Assembly: GCA_038237435.1 (NCBI GenBank)
Contig: JBBRYT010000003.1
Coordinates: forward strand, 124,001 to 188,000
DNA from: JACCTI01 sp038237435
GTDB lineage: Bacteria > Verrucomicrobiota > Verrucomicrobiia > Chthoniobacterales > UBA10450
DNA: 64,000 nt
Reading direction: 5' to 3'
In this document: positions 43,193 to 51,417 of the stretch, piece by piece
Layout of the letters: every line of letters starts with the position of its first letter
Position numbering within the stretch: position 1 is the stretch's first letter
The notes under the pieces: generated by a model
The model's database searches: none
Told to the model about the DNA's origin: nothing
Seen by the model: the letters and a program-made list of their open reading frames with translations, nothing else
Translations under genes and position numbers: made by a program

Positions 43193-43979
43193 CCGGCAGG
43201 CGCAACATTGGATCATTGAGCGCGCGCTCGCGATCGCCCGGCTTGTCGTATTTCAGGTAATCGACCTTCAGGTTGCGTTTCATCTTCAGGTGACTGCCAT
43301 CGGCCGCTTTCCACTCTCGCAACAGATTCGGACCATCGCGATCGAGCGTGAAACGATCTTCGCCCACTCGAACTTCGATCGTTTTCGTCGTCATTGAGAA
43401 AGTAACCTTGGCCGATTTGAATTCGAACTTGTCTTGCTGCGATTTGATCACGGAAGGGGCGAGTTGGATTTCAAAGGGCATTGACGGTTTGGAGAAATCA
43501 ATCGTTCGCACCAGCCAGGGTAGCTCATCGTAAAAGTAGCCGTTCGCCGGCGGCGTGATGTTTTCCGTGGCCACCAACCCGCCGCGATATTCGTAGGCGA
43601 GCTGATCCTCTTTGCGGCGCATCTCCTTGTAGACGTTGCCCACGCCGTCACTACTCGTTAGGCACAATTTCATGAGCACCGAATTATCCACGCGCCAATA
43701 ACTCGAATGCATCTGCTGGTGCGTCGTGAGGCCCATCGGCACGTTCAGGATTTGATTCAGTTTCAAAACGGGAATCGAATCGAGCGGCTCGCGCACGAGG
43801 ATGTGTATGACCTCACATGGTCGAGCAATTCCACCGCGCATGATCTCAGCGCCGTAAATATTGAATTCCGCTTTGCCGTCGGCCCAGTAGCTATCGTTTT
43901 GCAGAAGCGCCGGCGTGAATTGCGCGCCGGCCTTAGCGGCGATAAAAACTACGAACAAAATTGTCTTCACGCGTCTCAT
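43188..43979 (-). CDS. Exported protein of unknown function
   Basis: The 263-residue product has a short signal peptide (MRRVKTILFVVFIAAKAGA) and no recognised domain. The mature part looks beta-rich, with segments such as AEFNIYGAEIMRG, ATENITPPANGYFYDELPW and KVTFSMTTKTIEVRVGEDRFTLDRDG. The C-terminus is charged. An exact copy of the 11-base repeat is encoded within it as Leu-Thr-Ser. It precedes queF but is separated from it by the hairpin repeat element, so co-transcription is uncertain. Confidence 0.7.
   Translation of the reverse strand: MRRVKTILFVVFIAAKAGAQFTPALLQNDSYWADGKAEFNIYGAEIMRGGIARPCEVIHILVREPLDSIPVLKLNQILNVPMGLTTHQQMHSSYWRVDNSVLMKLCLTSSDGVGNVYKEMRRKEDQLAYEYRGGLVATENITPPANGYFYDELPWLVRTIDFSKPSMPFEIQLAPSVIKSQQDKFEFKSAKVTFSMTTKTIEVRVGEDRFTLDRDGPNLLREWKAADGSHLKMKRNLKVDYLKYDKPGDRERALNDPMLRLPD
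43653..43663 (+). repeat. 11-base repeat ACTCGTTAGGC, exact copy
   Basis: Inside the exported unknown-protein gene on the opposite strand, encoding Leu-Thr-Ser in that gene. Confidence 0.9.
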
Positions 43980-44006
43980 TCGTCGTGCAAATTAGCAGTT
44001 CCGATC

Positions 44007-44378
44007 ATGACCAATTCAACCGGACTCGCCAATCCCGCAGTGATCGATCTTTTCGCGCACGATCAGAAGACTGACGAAGTGCTGCTGGTGATGAAAGAGA
44101 ATCGACCGTGGGACGGTTCCGATCTGCGCCTGCACGAGTTGCAGGAGAAATTTAACGCTTACGTTTCATTCTTGCTCGATGGCGAAATGCTCAGCGCGCA
44201 TCCGGAATTAGCCGGGAAACCCACGCGAATCGAATTGCATTGCACCTACATCCCCGACGAGCGCGCGGTCGAGCTGCTAGGTTTGATTCACGACCAGCTC
44301 GCTTTACAGGAAATCAAAATGGAAGTGGTCGTCGCCGAATCGGGTTGCGGCTCCGGATGCTCCTGTCACGATCACTAA
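44007..44378 (+). CDS. DUF6572-like protein
   Basis: The 123-residue protein begins MTNSTGLANPAVIDLFAHD and contains VLLVMKENRPWDGSDLRLHELQ, a pattern I associate with DUF6572 proteins of unknown function. The C-terminus is cysteine-rich (SGCGSGCSCHDH), which could bind metal, but this is only a suggestion. The ATG at 44007 is preferred; the frame open upstream overlaps the divergent gene. It overlaps the convergent apt gene by 4 bp. Confidence 0.75.
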   Translation: MTNSTGLANPAVIDLFAHDQKTDEVLLVMKENRPWDGSDLRLHELQEKFNAYVSFLLDGEMLSAHPELAGKPTRIELHCTYIPDERAVELLGLIHDQLALQEIKMEVVVAESGCGSGCSCHDH

Positions 44379-44905
44379 TAATGCAGGAACGAAACGACTG
44401 GCGTAGGATCGAGCTTCTGCCGGCCGTGCAGGAAATCGAGCTCGATCAAGAACTGCGCTTCGACTAGTTCGCCGCCGACCTTCCTCACCAGCGTCGCGGC
44501 CGAGGCAGACGTGCCCCCGGTCGCGAGCAGGTCGTCGATCAGCACAATGCGTTCGCCTTTCTCGATGCTGTCGATGTGCATTTCCATTTCCGCTTCGCCG
44601 TATTCAAGCGTGTAGGCGGCGCGATGCGTCTTGTAGGGCAGCTTTCCTTTTTTGCGAATCGGAATTAACCCGAGCCCGAGGTCGTAGGCGACGGCGGAGC
44701 CGAAAAGAAATCCGCGCGCGTCGATGCAGACGATTTTATCGATCTGCATTTTACGACATCGTGCGAGAAAAAGATCGATGGCCTGCCGGAATTTCGCCCC
44801 GTCGGTAAGGATAGGGGTGATGTCCTTGAAAACGATTCCGGCCTTGGGAAAATCGGGCACATCACGAATCGAATTTCGCAATTCTTCCAAGGAAGGGGCA
44901 GCCAT
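44375..44905 (-). CDS. apt: Adenine phosphoribosyltransferase
   Basis: The 176-residue enzyme has the Apt start IRDVPDFPKAGIVFKDITPIL, KIVCIDARGFLFGSAVAYDL and the PRPP-binding loop RIVLIDDLLATGGTSASA. It salvages adenine to AMP using PRPP. It overlaps the DUF6572-like gene by 4 bp convergently and is divergent from the ankyrin/L,D-transpeptidase gene across 103 bp that must contain both promoters. Confidence 0.97.
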   Translation of the reverse strand: MAAPSLEELRNSIRDVPDFPKAGIVFKDITPILTDGAKFRQAIDLFLARCRKMQIDKIVCIDARGFLFGSAVAYDLGLGLIPIRKKGKLPYKTHRAAYTLEYGEAEMEMHIDSIEKGERIVLIDDLLATGGTSASAATLVRKVGGELVEAQFLIELDFLHGRQKLDPTPVVSFLHY

Positions 44906-45008
44906 CGCGGGGATGCTAGCGGCTCGTCTCGAAAGGTCAACGGCCGGGGCGCGACGGTTGCTTGGGTCTTGATTCTTTCGCCAGATGGTAACAAGATCAG
45001 CCGCTCAA

Positions 45009-46397
45009 ATGAACACGCTGAGCAAATGGCTCGTGGGTGCGGCTCTGGCCGGCCTCCTTTTGCTCGCCGTCACTTGGATAGCGATCAGCGCCGGTAACCA
45101 TTCCCCGCTTGTCTCCATCGCAGCGCCGCAAATCGTGCGGCGAGCGGTGGGGTTACCTCCGCCGAACAAGGCGTCAGCTGCGCAGCCGGTGGATGTGGAT
45201 GCACGAGATGAAAATGGACGGACCCCGCTCTGGCTTGCGACCGCGCGTGAGGAGTCAGCGACCGTGCAACATTTGTTAGAGCAGGGCGCTGATGTTGATC
45301 GCGTAGATTCGAATGGAATCACGCCGCTTATGATGGCGGCCGACCGAGGCGATCTCGCCTTGCTCGAAACTTTTCTAGCGAACGACGCCAACCGCGATTC
45401 CGTCGATAGCAAAGGTCACACTGCCATGCATCACGCGATCCTGGCGGGCAGATCCGAAGCGTTGGCGCGCTTATTAGACTCGCGCCCGCAACCGCAACTT
45501 TCGGATCCGGAAGGCGCTGAGTTACTCGCGCTCGCCGGCGATTCCGGCCAGCCGGAAATGATTGCGGCCGTCTTGAATCACCTGCCGGGAAATCTGTCGT
45601 GGACGCCGGAAACGCGGCGCGCTTTGCAAGCGAGTTTGGATCGCGGGCAGACGGCGTTGACGCGGCTGCTGCTGGAAAAACACTCTACGCCGCCAACCGT
45701 TGAGGGGAAAACTACGCCACTCCTGGTGCAGGCGTTATTGGCAAATGATCTCGACACTTGCGGCGAACTTCTCGCCGCGGGCGCGAATCCGAACTCTGCC
45801 TTGCCTGCGCCGCCCGAGAAAGATTTTCTCGCCTCGTTACCGCGGCATCTGCGCGATTATGCGGAAGTCGACAAAGGCGTGACGCCGCTGATGGTCGCCG
45901 CCAGTCTCGGCAAACCCGAGCTCGTGCGCGCCCTGCTGGAGGCCGGCGCGGAAAAACATCGCCTAACGAGTCGTTACAAAATGATGGCGCTTTACTTCGC
46001 CGCGCACAGCAAGAACTGGAAGAGCATGCAGATGCTGTTAGGCGGCGGTCCGACCCCGGAAAAATTGCACATCGTAGTTTCGCTCCAGGCGCAAAAGGCT
46101 TCGGTGATCAAAGATGGGGCGGCGATCTTCGAGACGACGTGTTCGACGGGACGTGACGGATTTAGCACCCCCTCAGGCGAGTTCGTAATTACCGACAAGG
46201 ACCTCAGCCACCGCTCCACCATTTATAAAGTCGAGATGCCCTACTTCATGCGTTTGAACTGCCTTGATTTCGGCATGCATGAAAGCGGCAGTGTTCCGCG
46301 CTATCCAGCCTCGCACGGTTGCATTCGCCTTCCGGCGGCGGCCGCTCGGAAACTGTTCACGGAGATCCCGGTCGGCACGGTCGTAATGATCAACTAA
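45009..46397 (+). CDS. Ankyrin-repeat protein with C-terminal L,D-transpeptidase (YkuD) domain
   Basis: The 462-residue product has an N-terminal membrane segment or signal anchor (WLVGAALAGLLLLAVTWIAI). Ankyrin repeats follow from about residue 60 to 350, for example ENGRTPLWLATAREESATVQ and NGITPLMMAADRGDLALLE. The last 110 residues are a YkuD L,D-transpeptidase domain with TPSGEFVITD, the GMHESG histidine and SHGCIRLP, nucleophile Cys438. These enzymes make 3-3 peptidoglycan cross-links or attach proteins to the wall in the periplasm. The joining of both parts in one protein is unusual. Confidence 0.9.
   Translation: MNTLSKWLVGAALAGLLLLAVTWIAISAGNHSPLVSIAAPQIVRRAVGLPPPNKASAAQPVDVDARDENGRTPLWLATAREESATVQHLLEQGADVDRVDSNGITPLMMAADRGDLALLETFLANDANRDSVDSKGHTAMHHAILAGRSEALARLLDSRPQPQLSDPEGAELLALAGDSGQPEMIAAVLNHLPGNLSWTPETRRALQASLDRGQTALTRLLLEKHSTPPTVEGKTTPLLVQALLANDLDTCGELLAAGANPNSALPAPPEKDFLASLPRHLRDYAEVDKGVTPLMVAASLGKPELVRALLEAGAEKHRLTSRYKMMALYFAAHSKNWKSMQMLLGGGPTPEKLHIVVSLQAQKASVIKDGAAIFETTCSTGRDGFSTPSGEFVITDKDLSHRSTIYKVEMPYFMRLNCLDFGMHESGSVPRYPASHGCIRLPAAAARKLFTEIPVGTVVMIN
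45961..45971 (-). repeat. 11-base repeat ACTCGTTAGGC, exact copy
   Basis: Inside the ankyrin/L,D-transpeptidase gene, antisense to it, encoding Leu-Thr-Ser. Confidence 0.9.
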
Positions 46398-46453
46398 TCG
46401 CCGGGCGCTTTCTTGCGACTGCGCGAGCGTTCCGTTAAGGTCGGCAATTGCCG

Positions 46454-47245
46454 ATGGATCGTCAGTTTTTGATTCTCGCTACCGCGTGTTTTTTGGTCGC
46501 GGTCGTGCGCACCTTGCTCGCGTTTCGCGCGCGAGATTTTCGTCTTGGTCGATTTAACTTCTTCGCCATCGCGCTCGGTTTTGTTTTTCAAACCGCCTTT
46601 CTCGCCGTCCGAGGTCATCAGGTCGGGCGCTGTCCGATTACGAACCTGTTCGAGGTGTTCGCCTTCCTCGCATGGTCGATCGTTTTGATCTACATGCTGG
46701 TGGGCCCGGCCTATCGGCTTTCGCTCATGGGCGCGTTCACTGCGCCGCTCGTTTTCGTGATTCAGATTTTCGCGCTCCTAGCGCCAATTGACGTGCCGCA
46801 TCAGACGAGCGCGGCGAATCCGTGGCTCGAGTTTCACGCCTCCATGGGAATGATCGCGTACGGCGCGTTCGCCTTGGCCTGCGTGGCGGGGCTGATGTAT
46901 CTGGTGCAGGAGCGGCAACTAAAGACGCGCCATCTGCACTCAATCTTTCAACATTTGCCACCGCTGACCGATTTGCATGCTGCGATCATGCGTCTGCTTT
47001 GGTTAGGGTTCGTTCTCTACACTGCTGGGTTGATCAGCGGATTTTTTACCGGCCAGCCCTTGCCGCGGATTAAAATCATTTGCGCGGTCATCGTCTGGAT
47101 TTTCTACGCCGTCATTCTGCAAGGTCGTTATCTTTTCCGGCTCACACCCAAACACGTCGCTGCCCTTTGCGTCGTGGCCTTCACGGCTGCGGTTTCCGTT
47201 TTGTGGGGAATCACGTTTGTTTCCCAACAATTGCCTTCCTCGTGA
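46454..47245 (+). CDS. CcsA/HemX-type cytochrome c assembly membrane protein
   Basis: The 263-residue protein has eight hydrophobic segments and the CcsA/HemX family's conserved FHASMGMIAYGAFALACVAGL and LYTAGLISGF regions, with the PITNLFEVFAFLAW segment before them. Such proteins lie directly before hemA in many bacteria and influence GluTR levels or carry haem. Here it overlaps hemA by 1 bp (TGATG), so the two are translationally coupled. The start is the ATG at 46454; a TTG at 46448 would add two residues. Confidence 0.88.
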   Translation: MDRQFLILATACFLVAVVRTLLAFRARDFRLGRFNFFAIALGFVFQTAFLAVRGHQVGRCPITNLFEVFAFLAWSIVLIYMLVGPAYRLSLMGAFTAPLVFVIQIFALLAPIDVPHQTSAANPWLEFHASMGMIAYGAFALACVAGLMYLVQERQLKTRHLHSIFQHLPPLTDLHAAIMRLLWLGFVLYTAGLISGFFTGQPLPRIKIICAVIVWIFYAVILQGRYLFRLTPKHVAALCVVAFTAAVSVLWGITFVSQQLPSS

Positions 47246-48222
47246 TGAATCTTTTTTGCGTCGGCCTGAGTCATCACACCGCCAATGTAGAAACGCGCGA
47301 GCGCTATGCGCGCAACGGCACGGCTTCGCCTTTGCGCGAGAAAATCGGCTGCACCGAGGCCTTGCTTCTCTCCACCTGCAATCGCGTGGAGGTCTACGGC
47401 GTTTGCGAGCGGCCGGTCGAGAGTCGCGCGGTTTTCGAGATTGATGACGCCGCCGCGTTTTATCGCTACGAAAGCGAAGAGTGCGTCCAACATCTTTTTC
47501 GGGTCGCGTCCGGTCTCGATTCGATGGTCGTGGGCGAGACCGAAGTACTCGGGCAAGTGAAACAAGCTTATGAAGCGGCCCGGAATTCGGGCGGCGCGGG
47601 TCCTTTTTTGCACCGACTGTTCCAACGCGCTTTTCGCGTGGCTAAACAAGTACGGACACAGACTGAAATAACGCGGGGTGCGGTCTCGATCGGTTCGGTT
47701 GCGGTCGAACTCGCGGGAAAAATCTTCGGCGAACTGCGCGAGCGAAAAGTCCTGGTCGTGGGCGCGGGCGATACGAGCGAACGGACCGCCCGCGCACTCG
47801 CGTCGCGAGGCGTGAGCGATTTGCGCGTGACCAATCGATCGAGTGAACGTGCCGAAACGTTGGCCATGTCGGTCGGTGGACGCGCGGTCGATTTTGCTCA
47901 CTGGGAAGAACAGTGTCGCGAAGTCGATATTCTGATTTCGTCCACCGCCGCGGACGCGCCTTTGCTCACCCGGGAGAAACTTGCCCCGCTCTTGCGCGAG
48001 CGTTGGGACCGGCCGCTTTTCATTATCGATATCGCCGTGCCGCGCGATGTCGCGCCGGATGTGAACGAGCTGGAAGGAGTTTATCTCTACGACATCGATT
48101 CGCTGCAATCGATCGCCGATCAATCGCTCGCGCAGCGACGCGAACAGATTGCCGCCGGTGAAGAGATCATCGCGCAACACGTAGCGGAGTTTGGCGGCTG
48201 GCTGCGTGGTAGCCGGTTGTGA
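47245..48222 (+). CDS. hemA: Glutamyl-tRNA reductase, short form
   Basis: The 325-residue enzyme has the catalytic LLSTCNRVEVYG cysteine region, GLDSMVVGETEVLGQVK, and the NADPH-binding VLVVGAGDTSERTARAL. It reduces glutamyl-tRNA to glutamate-1-semialdehyde, the first committed step of C5-route tetrapyrrole synthesis. The protein ends at EFGGWLRGSRL, just after the linker helix, so the C-terminal dimerisation domain of about 100 residues present in E. coli HemA is absent. The frame is clean and hemC starts within its stop (GTGA), so this is not a frameshift. Confidence 0.95.
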   Translation: MNLFCVGLSHHTANVETRERYARNGTASPLREKIGCTEALLLSTCNRVEVYGVCERPVESRAVFEIDDAAAFYRYESEECVQHLFRVASGLDSMVVGETEVLGQVKQAYEAARNSGGAGPFLHRLFQRAFRVAKQVRTQTEITRGAVSIGSVAVELAGKIFGELRERKVLVVGAGDTSERTARALASRGVSDLRVTNRSSERAETLAMSVGGRAVDFAHWEEQCREVDILISSTAADAPLLTREKLAPLLRERWDRPLFIIDIAVPRDVAPDVNELEGVYLYDIDSLQSIADQSLAQRREQIAAGEEIIAQHVAEFGGWLRGSRL

Positions 48223-49106
48223 ACGGCATTGTGTTGGGGACGCGCGGCAGCGAGCTAGCGCGTACGCAGACGGCTCTTGTCGAAGACGCGCTACGCAACG
48301 CGCATCCAGGATTGAAGATTGGAATCACGGTCATCAAGACGAGCGGCGATGAAAAACGCACTCTGCCGCAAGGGCGCAAAGGTCTCTTCACGGGGGAGAT
48401 CGAGCGCGCGTTGCTCGAGCGCGAAATCGATGTCGCGGTACACAGCGCGAAAGATCTGCCGAGCGAAATGACCGAAGGGTTGGAGATTTGCGCGACGTTT
48501 TCGCGCGCCGCCGTCGAGGATGTCTTGGTCGCAAAAACGGCGGCGTCGCTCGCGGAAGTTCCGCGCGGGGCCACGATCGCTACCGGTAGCGTGCGACGGC
48601 AGCATCAACTGCGTTGGGTTCGCCCCGATCTCCAAATCGCGGAGCTGCGCGGCAATGTTCCGACGCGTCTGCGCAAGCTGGCGGAAAATTCGTGGGAAGG
48701 GATCATCCTGGCACGGGCCGGTTTGGAGCGACTGCAAATAGCAACCGATCGCTACGTCATTTTGCCTAACGAGCAGTTCGTCCCAGCTGGCGGGCAGGGC
48801 GTGATCGCACTACAAATTCGCCGCGACGATAACGTTCTTCGAGAAATGCTCGCACCGATAAATCATCGCGCGACGCTCTTGTGTCTGCGCGCCGAACGCG
48901 AATTCTTGCGTCTGCTCCAAGGCGATTGCGGAACACCGGTCGGCGTTTTAGCGGAAATTGATGGCGATTGGATGAACTTGTGCGCGCAAGTTTTTACCGA
49001 CGGCGAGACCGAGCCGAAAGTTGGTCGATTGCGGGAACGAATCACCGCGCAACCGGAAGTGATCGCGGCGACGTTATTCGAGAACATGTATGGAGAAAAA
49101 AAATAA
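48219..49106 (+). CDS. hemC: Porphobilinogen deaminase (hydroxymethylbilane synthase)
   Basis: The 295-residue enzyme begins with a GTG inside the hemA stop and has VLGTRGSELARTQT, KDLPSEMTEGLEI, RGNVPTRLRKL and the dipyrromethane-binding LLQGDCGTPVGVL cysteine. It condenses four porphobilinogens into hydroxymethylbilane. The following cobA/hemD gene overlaps by 17 bp. A one-mismatch copy of the 11-base repeat (48764) is encoded in LPNEQF. Confidence 0.96.
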   Translation: MNGIVLGTRGSELARTQTALVEDALRNAHPGLKIGITVIKTSGDEKRTLPQGRKGLFTGEIERALLEREIDVAVHSAKDLPSEMTEGLEICATFSRAAVEDVLVAKTAASLAEVPRGATIATGSVRRQHQLRWVRPDLQIAELRGNVPTRLRKLAENSWEGIILARAGLERLQIATDRYVILPNEQFVPAGGQGVIALQIRRDDNVLREMLAPINHRATLLCLRAEREFLRLLQGDCGTPVGVLAEIDGDWMNLCAQVFTDGETEPKVGRLRERITAQPEVIAATLFENMYGEKK

Positions 49107-50616
49107 CCGGGGCATTTGCGCGCTAGTCGGCGCGGGCCCGGGTGATCTTGGTCTGGTAACGCTGCGCGCGAAGGAGTTGATCGAGCAGGCGGACGTGATC
49201 GTTTATGATTATCTTTGCAACTCGGAGATGTTGAAGTGGGCCCGCCCGGAAGCGGAAATCATTTTCGCAGGGAAAAAGGCGGGTCAGCACACCTTGTCGC
49301 AAGATGAAATCAACGCGCTGCTTTTGCAGAAAACGGGCCAGGGAAAACAAGTCGTTAGGCTAAAGGGCGGCGATCCATTTTTGTTTGGGCGCGGTGGTGA
49401 AGAAGCGCTCGCGTTAGCGGAGGCGGAGTTTCCTTTCGAGATCGTTCCCGGGGTCACGTCTGCGATTGCCGCGCCGGCGTATGCGGGAATTCCGGTTACC
49501 CATCGCGGCAACAGTTCGCATGTGACGCTTTTCACTGGTCATGAAGATCCGGGGAAAGAGGAGAGCGCGATCGATTTTGATGCGTTGGCGAAGCTCGGCG
49601 GAACGCAGGTGATGTTGATGGGCGTTGAGCGCATTGAAGACGTCACGCGGGAAATGTTGTCGCGTGGCGTGCGCGCGGATTTGCCGGTGGCGCTGGTTCG
49701 ATGGGGGACGACTGGGCAGCAACGAACGTTGGTCGGCGAATTGCACAACATCGCGAAGCGCGTGAAGGAGCATAACTTCGAGGCGCCGGCCGTCGCGGTT
49801 TTCGGAGAAGTCGTCAAGCTACGCGAGAAATTGAATTGGTTCGAGAATCGCGCGCTGTCGGGTAAACGGATCGTGGTCACGCGGACGCGCGCGCAGGCGG
49901 ATGAGCTGAGTGCGCGCTTGTACTCGTTAGGCGCGGATGTCCTGGAATTGCCGACGATTCGTATCGAGCCGCCGGCGGATCTGCGCGCTTTCGCCGAGCT
50001 GGTGCAGGATGCTCACGGCTACGACTGGATCGTCTTCACCAGCGCGAACGGCGTGAACGCGTTCTTCGAGATGTTCTACAAGCTCTACCATGACGCGCGG
50101 GAAATTGGAGGAACGAAAATAGCGGCTATCGGTCCGGCGACGGCGCAGCGTTTGAAGGATTACCATCTGCACGTCGACTTGCAGCCGGAAGAGTTTGTGG
50201 CCGAAGGATTAGTGCGTGAATTCAAAAAGATCGGTGGGGTGGAAAACCTGCGCATCCTAATCGCTCGCGCAGAGAAGGCCCGCGATGTGCTACCGAGGGA
50301 ACTCTCAGCATTAGGAGCAATTGTGGACGAAGGTTTCGCTTACCGGACTGTGGCCGAAACGCGCGACGATAACGGCGCGCGCCGTCGTCTATTGGAGGAA
50401 GGCGCCGACCTGATCACGTTTACCAGCTCGTCGACGGTGGAGAATTATCTCGCGCTCGGTCTGCCGTGGCCGGAGCGGATGCAGATCGCGAGCATTGGAC
50501 CGATCACTTCGAAAACGGCGCGCGAGCGTGGATTGAAAGTGGATGTGGAAGCGAAACGCCACGATGTCCCGGGTTTAGTGGACGCGATCCAAAAATTCTA
50601 CAGCCTCAAGGATTGA
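49090..50616 (+). CDS. Fused uroporphyrinogen-III C-methyltransferase/uroporphyrinogen-III synthase
   Basis: The 508-residue protein joins two enzymes. Residues 1-245 are a CobA/SUMT methyltransferase with LVGAGPGDLGLVTLRA, VRLKGGDPFLFGRGGEE and VPGVTSAIAAPAYAGIPVTHR. Residues from about 255 are a HemD-type synthase, with IVVTRTRAQADELSARLYSLGADV, WIVFTSANGVNAFF and LITFTSSSTVENY. HemD closes hydroxymethylbilane into uroporphyrinogen III; CobA methylates it toward sirohaem or B12. The fusion is known in other bacteria and replaces separate hemD here. An exact 11-base repeat copy encodes Ser-Leu-Gly. Confidence 0.95.
   Translation: MEKKNNRGICALVGAGPGDLGLVTLRAKELIEQADVIVYDYLCNSEMLKWARPEAEIIFAGKKAGQHTLSQDEINALLLQKTGQGKQVVRLKGGDPFLFGRGGEEALALAEAEFPFEIVPGVTSAIAAPAYAGIPVTHRGNSSHVTLFTGHEDPGKEESAIDFDALAKLGGTQVMLMGVERIEDVTREMLSRGVRADLPVALVRWGTTGQQRTLVGELHNIAKRVKEHNFEAPAVAVFGEVVKLREKLNWFENRALSGKRIVVTRTRAQADELSARLYSLGADVLELPTIRIEPPADLRAFAELVQDAHGYDWIVFTSANGVNAFFEMFYKLYHDAREIGGTKIAAIGPATAQRLKDYHLHVDLQPEEFVAEGLVREFKKIGGVENLRILIARAEKARDVLPRELSALGAIVDEGFAYRTVAETRDDNGARRRLLEEGADLITFTSSSTVENYLALGLPWPERMQIASIGPITSKTARERGLKVDVEAKRHDVPGLVDAIQKFYSLKD
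49922..49932 (+). repeat. 11-base repeat ACTCGTTAGGC, exact copy
   Basis: Inside the cobA/hemD fusion gene, at the start of the HemD part, encoding Ser-Leu-Gly. Confidence 0.9.
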
Positions 50617-50618
50617 CG

Positions 50619-51332
50619 ATGCCGGCCGACCCAGAACTCACTTTGGTGGACGAGTTCGCATCGACGATGCAACAACTCGTGGCCGAAGCGGAAAGAAAAG
50701 GCGATCCACGGGAAAGCGGTGCGGATTTGAATTTGCATGGTTCCGCGACTGACGTCGCTCAATTAGCAGAGCGTATCGCGAGTCTCGAACGCATCCTCAG
50801 CGGCGTGGCCAAAAAAATCTCGGCCCCCGCCTTATCTGAGAGCGCAGTAGTCGGACAGCTGAAAAAAATGGAGGAGCAAATGGCAATGCTTTCTCAAACG
50901 GAAAGCGTTAACCAACGCCTCTTCAATTCGCTTCATCAAGAGCTGAAAAGTTACCGCGACAATTTCCTGCGCGAGTCGTTGCAAAAACCTTTCATCCGCG
51001 ACCTGGTCATGCTCTATGACGACCTCAGCAACTTGGCCGCGCAAATGGAAAATGCCGCCGCCGCTCCCTCGAAAAAAACGAACGCGGTGCAGCAATGGTC
51101 GACCAATTTGCAGAATGCCGTGCAGGCATTGCTGGAAGTTTTGCATCGCATGGATGTGAACCCGATCGAGGCCAGCGAGTTTGTCGATCGCGGGATGCAC
51201 CGCGTGGTTAGTTACGAGCCGGCGGAGTTTGTCGAAGACGACGGCCGGATTGTCTTACGGGTGAAGCGCGGCTTCATCTGGCGGGATCAGGTCTTGCGCC
51301 CGGAAGAAGTGGTGGCGAAACGGTTCGGCTAA
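50619..51332 (+). CDS. grpE: GrpE nucleotide exchange factor
   Basis: The 237-residue protein has a long helical N-terminal region (about 35-115, coiled-coil-like). A GrpE-type four-helix and beta domain follows, with NFLRESLQKPFIRDLVMLYDDL and the C-terminal FVDRGMHRVVSYEPAEFVEDDGRIVLRVKRGFIWRD-type segment. GrpE releases ADP from Hsp70. It follows the cobA/hemD gene by 2 bp and precedes an Hsp70 gene by 85 bp. It looks like the nucleotide exchange factor for the shortened Hsp70 that follows rather than the canonical dnaK-linked one. Confidence 0.85.
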   Translation: MPADPELTLVDEFASTMQQLVAEAERKGDPRESGADLNLHGSATDVAQLAERIASLERILSGVAKKISAPALSESAVVGQLKKMEEQMAMLSQTESVNQRLFNSLHQELKSYRDNFLRESLQKPFIRDLVMLYDDLSNLAAQMENAAAAPSKKTNAVQQWSTNLQNAVQALLEVLHRMDVNPIEASEFVDRGMHRVVSYEPAEFVEDDGRIVLRVKRGFIWRDQVLRPEEVVAKRFG

Positions 51333-51417
51333 CCGCGAATTCCCTCCGTTCGCCGGCACGAAAACTGCGACTGGGGAAGAACGGGATTGCCGCGGTGGCG
51401 CCCAAACGGAAACCATC

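Noticed and set aside
47128..48180. 350-codon open frame antisense to hemA
   Set aside because: Composition is that of a shadow frame and hemA is a certain gene in the opposite direction.
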